This document shows positions 59,101 to 64,000 of a stretch of DNA of 64,000 nucleotides, piece by piece. The notes under the pieces are model-generated. The model made no database searches. It was not told the DNA's origin and saw nothing but the letters and a program-made list of their open reading frames with translations. Made by a program: the position numbers and the translations under genes. Source of the stretch: Bacteroidaceae bacterium (GTDB lineage: Bacteria; Bacteroidota; Bacteroidia; Bacteroidales; Bacteroidaceae). How positions within the stretch are numbered: the first letter of the stretch is position 1; each line of letters starts with the position of its first letter. The DNA lies in assembly GCA_017469525.1 (NCBI GenBank), contig JAFUGG010000025.1, forward strand, positions 1-64,000, written 5' to 3'.

Positions 59101-60757
59101 TGATGCGGTGTTCATTCCAGCAGTCGAGATTGATGCCAATGCCGTTCGTGTTCACAATATCCACTCCGTTCAAGCGGAGAGTGCCTGTAGCGATGTCGAA
59201 CTTAGCATAGCCGTCCACGCAGTTCTTTGTGACGTTAGGCAATACGGTCAGGTCGTCGGCATTGGCGGAAGTAACCATCGTGCCGCCAAGTTCTATCTCG
59301 CAAATGATGTTGCCCTCATCGTCGATGCCAGCCATTATGACATTCCATCCCTTGTTCTTCGCAATGTTTGCCTGTTCGCCGGTGCAGACGTTGTCGTTCG
59401 ATGTGCTAAAGCATACAGTGATCGTGTATTCGATATCTTTGTTCCATGCGCCTTTTATCACGGTTGGCAAACTTTCCATTGTCTCGGTCATCATAGCATC
59501 GATGCGGTTACGGCTGATGTTTATCTTATGAAGAAAATCGTTGCAATGGGAAAAGTCGATGTATGTGAGCTGGTTGGAAGAGCAATCCAGTTCGTCACCG
59601 ATACCTTGGGAAATGTCGAGCCGTGTCAGTTTGTTATGTGAACAGTTTAACTTTAGTAGCGAACGGTACCGTTTCTCCTTTATAACGTTGAGGCTGGTCA
59701 GTTGGTTACTATGACAATCGAGATCCTGAAGCTGAGGAAGCTTCGAGACATCCAATGACGTGAGATTATTGTTGGCACATTTGAGTGTCTCCAAGTATGG
59801 AAAGTGTTCGATGCCTTTGAGCGATGTAAGTCCTTTGTTGCTCACGTCTATTATATTGTTAAAGTAATTTGAGTTTGCTTCCCCTAGGTACGTGAGTCGT
59901 CCGTCTTTGTTCTCATCGAAATTCTCGCTGACATAGCTGCGGAAGGTATCGTCCGGGAAGTTTGTCTCATTGATGTCAACATAGTCGGTTATCGAGATCT
60001 TTGTTGCCACAGAATAGTCGCTTGAGTTAAGGAAGTTCAGTGTGCCATTGTTGTAGAATGTGTCGGTGAGGTACATTGTGCGCCCGACCATACGGAAGTC
60101 CTGCAGGTTATTGGCGGCAGCATTCTTGCCGCTAAGACTCAAATAACTGTTCTGTATGTCAAGAGTCACAAGGTTATTTACGCCGTAGATTCCTGATGCA
60201 TCTATAAGGGCATCATTGATAAAAAGCCTTTCTGTGCCTGTGCTTCCCTCGAAGGCATTGCTGTTAGTTGCAGAAACAGACAAGTAAATATCCTCTAATG
60301 TCAAAGTTGCACCGTTACCTATGGTAATGGCATCTTCATGGTTGCCGTAGATTTTCTGCGGATCGCCATACTTGCCTTCATCGCATTTGATTGTGGTATT
60401 GGCGTTGAGACGTATAGGCGAAGCGTCTTCGCCTGTGATGTAATTATATTTTTCAAACACGATGGTTAGTCCATCGCAGCTCTCGTTCAGGATGGCACGG
60501 TTGCCGCTGCCAGTACGCTGAATCTGAACACAATTCAACCTGAGCGTCTTGGTTTCGGGGTCGTAAGTTACTGAACCTTCTGCAGCGGGTTCACCAGGAC
60601 CGTTATAACGCCAGATGTTACTGCCAGTAATGTTGTTGCAGTTATCGGAGGTGACGCTTACGCCGCCAACCTTCAGGCCGTAGTATTCGGCACGCGCTGC
60701 CTGAGGCACGAAGCATGCCAGCATCAACAAGAGAGAAAAGAGTTGAAGTTTCTTCAT
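56144..60757 (-). CDS. Very large secreted LRR/beta-helix repeat surface protein (long paralog)
   Basis: The 1537-residue protein has a signal peptide (MKKLQLFSLLLMLACFVPQAARA). An N-terminal domain homologous to the 53690 gene (EYYGLKVGGVSVTSDN) is followed by LRRs at ~300-420 (LETLKCANNNLTSLDVSKLP, LQDLDCHSNQLTSLNV). Then come about five modules of ~190 residues with the pattern 'VAGTQVTxxNxxDVLGDGTVSYDPETxTLTL', 'IKLEGxNxI', 'IxGPGSLxV' and 'ISGxETVVxMKGG'. It ends with a 9-nt repeat-encoded KDLKDSKDLNNS and YNLAGQKVGSGYKGIVVQGG. These look like surface-exposed beta-solenoid repeats; copy number may vary between strains. Confidence 0.75.
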   Translation of the reverse strand: MKKLQLFSLLLMLACFVPQAARAEYYGLKVGGVSVTSDNCNNITGSNIWRYNGPGEPAAEGSVTYDPETKTLRLNCVQIQRTGSGNRAILNESCDGLTIVFEKYNYITGEDASPIRLNANTTIKCDEGKYGDPQKIYGNHEDAITIGNGATLTLEDIYLSVSATNSNAFEGSTGTERLFINDALIDASGIYGVNNLVTLDIQNSYLSLSGKNAAANNLQDFRMVGRTMYLTDTFYNNGTLNFLNSSDYSVATKISITDYVDINETNFPDDTFRSYVSENFDENKDGRLTYLGEANSNYFNNIIDVSNKGLTSLKGIEHFPYLETLKCANNNLTSLDVSKLPQLQDLDCHSNQLTSLNVIKEKRYRSLLKLNCSHNKLTRLDISQGIGDELDCSSNQLTYIDFSHCNDFLHKINISRNRIDAMMTETMESLPTVIKGAWNKDIEYTITVCFSTSNDNVCTGEQANIAKNKGWNVIMAGIDDEGNIICEIELGGTMVTSANADDLTVLPNVTKNCVDGYAKFDIATGTLRLNGVDIVNTNGIGINLDCWNEHRIIELGQDPVNIFSKDDGIYYYDHSSGGSLTITTKEDYWYSEKLNIVSTDGMAINIETGNLTLSGVARVVAESGAPEYGIRIANRTLYVKDDAELRIKANVDETVYPLYADNLVLENDNIIVAPAGAHFENKYLKSAEGTYIKGQEVVIGKLREYNYYVAGTRISNANQHAVLGDTTVVFQEPAFNGGAGTLVLTNANIEAGSEAGINAGKTLYIKLEGENNINSTTYGIASKYCYIQGPGSLYVNGKYGIDAHLSKLFISDDAKVTAEGSTQYAINGQETTISGENTVVRMKCGPDARGTFKASTSLTLNDGLKIDTPEGAEYVDGEIKDASGNVIKDEWVTIQYTEDYGITVAGTQVTNHNNKDVLGDGTVSYDPETLTLTLTDASIDGGDGSGIEAEQELHIKLEGSSAITCTRSLNGTSKGIWFKGKGFIEGPGSLSITAMYGIYAIGNNQPKPLQILDGAQVSAEGDLIGIMAGITTISGEETIVKAKGGDGSFGCTALNLNDQLEITQPAGASFNLTKLAICAGRRNDIVTSWVTIQKVNKYDLHVKGIQVTNLNQEDVLGDGTVSYDPETSTLTLNGANIEAYSVYGINSWNNNIKLIGNNTIVSDQIGIHSQYISIEGPGSLFVKGIHGIYAEIDLNIVGNAQIQAEGDENGYGISSMHMTVSGSETVVMMKGGRTAYTGSEPTLEDGLVIGLPEGAYYDEGKGNIVNTEGEPIKGEWVVIGAPVSVESYEIFIAGTQVTSLNQADVLGDGTVSYDAETNTLTLNGADIEAEGEGLSTEIDEVIIKLEGENSIEVPEGFGIYSDASFTITGPGSLSVTSKFEALNGSFVIEGGAKVTADSQTRSALWSFYPLAVSGSETVVMLKGAKGAVEIYGADSEEAVLSLSDGLVLGLPEGAHCGIVDVLVEEDMWIPYGYILDANDNNITDQWVVICSQDYIDGIKDLKDSKDLNNSTYNLAGQKVGSGYKGIVVQGGRKLLKK

Positions 60758-60789
60758 AATGGTAGTATTTAAAGTTAATAATGTTAATG

Positions 60790-60851
60790 CAAAGATATGT
60801 TTTTTTGCTTAAGACGCAAAATGTTCCGCAATCTTTTCTGCTGCAAAGGTA
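60790..60851 (-). promoter_or_regulatory. Two -7 boxes (TATCTTTG, TACCTTTG) for the long LRR paralog
   Basis: On the minus strand TATCTTTG is at 60790-60797 and TACCTTTG at 60844-60851. The latter, with neighbouring TTTCTGCTG, is equivalent to the box of the shorter paralog. Confidence 0.6.
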
Positions 60852-60977
60852 TGACTATTTTCTAGAAGGCCACTTGTTAAAATCTTCCAAAATCCTTGTT
60901 ATTTTCTTCCAAAATACCGAATTTTGCGATGAAATGGGCAGAAAATGCGCATTCATGTCCCTGCCAATTCCAAGCGA

Positions 60978-61131
60978 TACTACCTCTTTGGGCAAAGAGT
61001 ACTACCTCTTTGGGCAAAGAGTACTACCTCTTTGTACAAGGAATACTAATTCCTCGGCCGATGAATACTAATACTTTGGCCGATGAATGCTAATACTTTG
61101 GCTGATGAATGCTATTTCCTTCGCTATGGTT
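60978..61131. repeat. 22-bp tandem array, 7 units, overlapping a gene end
   Basis: Units start at 60978, 61000, 61022, 61044, 61066, 61088 and 61110. The first two are identical with AAAGAGTACTACCTCTTT palindromes. Later units change stepwise to GATGAATACTAATACTTTGG. The stop codon at 61090 and the last codons of the Big_2 gene lie inside the array. Confidence 0.95.
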
Positions 61132-62550
61132 GTGGAATGGCAAATGGTCAATTTCCTGCCCCTTGATGTCGTAGCTGCCCCAGGGCGTGCTGATGAGCAC
61201 CTTCCCTTTTCGTGCCACCTTGCGGATGGGACTGTCTTGGTTGGCGAGTGGAGTGCTGACGGCATCTGCGTCGGGCGTCACGATGAGGCGCATCGTGGCT
61301 GTCGAACCGCCGTCGAGGGAAGTGGCGGTGATGGTAGTGGTGCCGGCACCCATTAGCTCGACGATGCCGCTCCTGACGGTTGCCACGTCCGCGTTGCTGC
61401 TTTGCCAGCCAACGCGCGTGTCGGTGACTTTCGAAGGCAGCAGCGTCGGCTTGATGACGAGTGTGTCCTGTGTGCCCAGCTGCACCGTGCGCTCCTGCCA
61501 GGGCAGGGTCATCGATGTGGAGACGATGGGCGTGTGTTGTCCCGTCCGACGGTAGATGTAGGGCAGGGGGAGCGTCTTGCTCGTGTAGTTCCAGAAGCGG
61601 GGATAGCTTCCCGAAGGTGCGTTGTAGCGCAGCGTGCCGTACTTGGTGTTGGTCGAGGCAATGGTGGCGCCGTCGTAGCCCAACGTGATGTCCCATGTCA
61701 TGATACCTTCGTCCCATGCCAGTGCCTGCGCCTTCGTCGCACCGAGCTTGCGGCCGTACTGGTCGGTCAGCTGCCAATGGCTGCCGCTGGCATCGTGGCT
61801 CAGCGTGAAGAGCTCCACGTCCGGCTCGCTGACATCCGTAGTGGAGCTGATGCCGATGGCGTCCAGGTAGTGACTTGTCTCCATGCCGTCGATGTCGGAA
61901 GCCGCGTCGCCCGAGCGGTAGAGCATCACGACGTCGCCCTCCGCAAGCTTGCCCTTTGCCTCCACCTTCTCGAAAATCCAGCCCATGGGCGACTCTGTCT
62001 CTGCCGCACCCTCGTAGTCGAGCGTCAGGCTCCTGAGGTAGATGCTGCCTTCCTGCGTGCCGCCTTTGATGGTGATGGACAGGTCGCCTTGGATGGGACG
62101 CTGCTCCGTCATCGTCCGCATGATGTCGGGGTAGATGCCCAGGTCCTTGCTTACCCACATGCCAAACCATTCCTCGTCGGCATAGTCGCAAGTCCTCTGG
62201 CAATAAATTTCGCCCATTTCATCGGATATTTTCAGTGACAGACTGCCCGAAGAATTGTTGGAGCACATGGCAAGGGTAAAGGCTCGGAGCGTACAACCGT
62301 CCCACCCTTGGAGCAGGAAGGTTGCCTCCCGGCCCCGGGGAATCTGGTTGTAGCGGTTGCCCGTCGTGGCGCCATAGTCGTTCCAGAACGTCATGATGCT
62401 GCCCGAGGGCTGCCGGCCGAAGGATTTCATCACAAAGTCCTGCTTGTCCTTGTCGAAAGAGTCGATGCAATAGGTCACTTCCTCTGCCCACGAAGCCATG
62501 CAGCTGAGGGCGAGGAGAAGGGTGGAGATGTGTTTCTTTAATGATGTCAT
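61090..62550 (-). CDS. Secreted protein with Big_2 (Ig-like) domain
   Basis: This 486-residue protein has a signal peptide (MTSLKKHISTLLLALSCMASWA). Residues ~25-170 form a beta-sandwich (YCIDSFDKDKQDFVMKSFG, LRAFTLAMCSNNSSGSLSLKISD) of the type seen in DUF4465-like surface proteins. Residues ~345-425 are a bacterial Ig-like group 2 domain (VGWQSSNADVATVRSGIVELMGAGTTTITATS). The end (LISTPWGSYDIKGQEI) resembles the shared tail but then runs into the 22-bp array (HNHSEGNSIHQPKY), so the true ancestral C-terminus may have been altered. It starts 18 bases after the C69 dipeptidase and is likely in the same operon. Confidence 0.7.
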   Translation of the reverse strand: MTSLKKHISTLLLALSCMASWAEEVTYCIDSFDKDKQDFVMKSFGRQPSGSIMTFWNDYGATTGNRYNQIPRGREATFLLQGWDGCTLRAFTLAMCSNNSSGSLSLKISDEMGEIYCQRTCDYADEEWFGMWVSKDLGIYPDIMRTMTEQRPIQGDLSITIKGGTQEGSIYLRSLTLDYEGAAETESPMGWIFEKVEAKGKLAEGDVVMLYRSGDAASDIDGMETSHYLDAIGISSTTDVSEPDVELFTLSHDASGSHWQLTDQYGRKLGATKAQALAWDEGIMTWDITLGYDGATIASTNTKYGTLRYNAPSGSYPRFWNYTSKTLPLPYIYRRTGQHTPIVSTSMTLPWQERTVQLGTQDTLVIKPTLLPSKVTDTRVGWQSSNADVATVRSGIVELMGAGTTTITATSLDGGSTATMRLIVTPDADAVSTPLANQDSPIRKVARKGKVLISTPWGSYDIKGQEIDHLPFHNHSEGNSIHQPKY

Positions 62551-62568
62551 GGTATGGAAAGTTAAGTG

Positions 62569-64000
62569 TCAGAAGCCCGACCAGAACTGTCGCCAGTATT
62601 TCTTGGCGAGGTCGTCCCAGCGGCCGATGGTGGCATGGAAGAAGTCGGCCGTGTAGCCATTGAGGAAGGCTGTTCTGTCTTTCTCGTCGGTGTTCCACCA
62701 AGTCTGCTCCACGAAGGATTGTTCGCGTCTGCCTTTGTCGAGGAAGTATTGCTGTCCGCCCTGTATGGAAGTGCGCGTTTGTCCCCATTTCATCGAAGAA
62801 ATTCGGTTAGCCTCGCGGTAGTGCCAGAGTGCCGCATCGTCCCTTTTCCTATGCTGTCCGCACACACCCAGCATCATGGGCAGCTCCGTGCATCCAGCGA
62901 AGATGGGGAAACGGGGCGACTGCCCGGGGTTGTCAAGCGCTATCCAGCAGACGCCGCCTATCTCGTCGGGCATCCACGAACGCAACTGAATGACCGTGCT
63001 ATATGCACACCACGATACGCTGACCGTGCGTATGTTGGCCATCGTGCTGTCGTTCAGCAGCCCGGCATAACGGCGTATCTCGTCGGGGCGCATCCAGGGA
63101 TTGCTTATCGAAGGCTTGTTTCCCTTGAGTTTCACCTCGCCATTGCCCTTCGAGAGCGAGTCTATTTTGCACGACAAGCTTAGCTCCGTCCCTTCATAAT
63201 ATGAGGCGAGCAGCTTCGAAACCTTCTCCACGGAAACCTTCTCCTTAGGCTTCACCGAGAGCGGCAATTCGTCCATTTCATCGGAGAAATTGGCATCTGG
63301 AGCCAGCTGCTGCATGATGTAAAGCTCGCGCACACTGTAGTTTTTCGGCTCGTCGAAGTAGTTGCCGCCCGAATAGGCCTTCCAGAAGGAGAACTCCCCC
63401 GTGCCGTCCCAGAGCCCGAGCTCTTTGGCAACGCTGAAGACATTGCTCGACGCCATGAAATGGTCTGTGTCATTGAGGTCGATTCGGCCTATGCGAGAGA
63501 TGTTGGCACTAACGGCTATCTCGTCGTCGGGAATGCGTTGTGCCGCCCAAACGCCACCGATTTGCTTCGGTCCCTCACCGAATACTTCGAAGATCCATAC
63601 TTCCTTCTGGTCGGCAATGGTGAGGCATTCGCCGCTGTCGCCATAGCCGTATTGCTTGATGAGGCTGCCCATGAGACGGATAGCCCCGCGAGCTGTCGTG
63701 CAACGCTCAAGGGCGATGCGTTGCAACTCCTCAATCATGAAGAGTCCCTTCTTGTTGCGTAGCGTGTCGCGACCGCTGATGGTCGTCTCGCCCATTGCCA
63801 GCTGTTTCTCGTTCAGGCAAGGGTAGGCCGTGTTGAGGAAGCGGTAGGTGTGGCCGACTTGGGGAATGGTTCCGCGTTCCTTTGTGCCCGTCATGTCGCC
63901 TTTATGTTCAGTGTGCATGGTTCCCTCGAAGATGCTGGTGACGGTATCTCGCGGGTAGTCATGGGCAGGTTCAATGCTCATCCAGGTGCGATACCACGAG
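62569..64000 (-). CDS. C69-family dipeptidase (PepD-like), N-terminus beyond the window
   Basis: About 477 C-terminal codons are present; the frame continues through the right edge (...SWYRTWMSIEPAHDYPR). Segments typical of peptidase C69 (dipeptidase A) are YPCLNEKQLAMGETTISGRDTL, LFMIEELQRIALERCTTARGAI, YGYGDSGECLTIADQKEVWIFEVFG and DNPGQSPRFPIFAGCTELP. The N-terminal catalytic Cys lies outside the window. These enzymes are Ntn-hydrolases that cleave dipeptides and in Bacteroidota are often exported. It leads a two-gene operon with the Big_2 protein. Confidence 0.88.
   Translation of the reverse strand, partial: SWYRTWMSIEPAHDYPRDTVTSIFEGTMHTEHKGDMTGTKERGTIPQVGHTYRFLNTAYPCLNEKQLAMGETTISGRDTLRNKKGLFMIEELQRIALERCTTARGAIRLMGSLIKQYGYGDSGECLTIADQKEVWIFEVFGEGPKQIGGVWAAQRIPDDEIAVSANISRIGRIDLNDTDHFMASSNVFSVAKELGLWDGTGEFSFWKAYSGGNYFDEPKNYSVRELYIMQQLAPDANFSDEMDELPLSVKPKEKVSVEKVSKLLASYYEGTELSLSCKIDSLSKGNGEVKLKGNKPSISNPWMRPDEIRRYAGLLNDSTMANIRTVSVSWCAYSTVIQLRSWMPDEIGGVCWIALDNPGQSPRFPIFAGCTELPMMLGVCGQHRKRDDAALWHYREANRISSMKWGQTRTSIQGGQQYFLDKGRREQSFVEQTWWNTDEKDRTAFLNGYTADFFHATIGRWDDLAKKYWRQFWSGF

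Noticed and set aside
1-64000. tRNA, rRNA or riboswitch genes
   Set aside because: I looked for tRNA arm patterns (GGTTCGAATCC type), rRNA signatures and classic riboswitch cores in the intergenic regions and saw none that I could support by eye.

Overview
The window comes from a member of the Bacteroidota, most likely Prevotellaceae. Three things point there: promoters carry the TAnnTTTG -7 box instead of a sigma-70 -10 box; the protein families are typical of the group (C10 cysteine protease with BspA-type LRRs, fimbrillin-like, GLUG and LRR surface proteins, GH123 and GH5 enzymes, Rep_3 initiator, DUF3109, DUF4332); and many secreted proteins end in a 'YnLaGqrv...kGi.i..GkK' tail. I see no rRNA, tRNA or CRISPR array.

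Layout. 1-12,990: end of a PAP2-like gene, a pRiA4b ORF-3 protein, a sigma factor fused to an outer-membrane barrel, a methyltransferase, a secreted CotH protein, purE, ispG, an anti-sigma/ECF sigma pair and rmuC. 13,000-16,350: two surface-protein genes sharing an almost identical N-terminal cassette, with a YhcG-type nuclease gene between them. 16,500-22,350: a minus-strand xylose operon (GH5-like hydrolase, xylE, xylB, xylA) carrying two 171-bp repeats. 22,870-27,660: a secreted FAD oxidoreductase and a beta-helix protein. 27,750-36,550: C10 protease, gpmI, ung, DUF3109, GH123, a small HELIH membrane protein, an AraC regulator, an orphan ORF and fRMsr. 36,568-43,300: a plasmid-type replication/partition module (rep, parA, small basic partner) embedded in repeats. 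43,390-64,000: large surface proteins, a LacI regulator, DUF4332, class A phosphatase, and a C69 dipeptidase running off the right edge.

The most unusual signals are these. (1) A replication module lies among housekeeping genes, and its Rep_3 initiator ends in what looks like a DnaA N-terminal domain. Arrays with 22-bp period and clusters of a GGTGCGGACTT motif flank it, so it may be the origin of a second chromosome/chromid or of an integrated megaplasmid. (2) Intergenic tandem arrays with an invariant 22-bp period and palindromic but locus-dependent cores occur at about a dozen places. (3) A 93-bp, 31-codon hairpin element with 33-bp perfect arms sits in frame inside unrelated genes, with partial copies elsewhere, much like Rickettsia palindromic elements. 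(4) One polypeptide joins an ECF sigma factor, a membrane helix and an outer-membrane barrel. Several other palindromic or MITE-like repeat families fill the longer intergenic regions.

Start codons were chosen where possible by requiring the start to lie downstream of a visible TAnnTTTG box or to open a signal peptide. Functions rest on motif recognition only; no database search was run.
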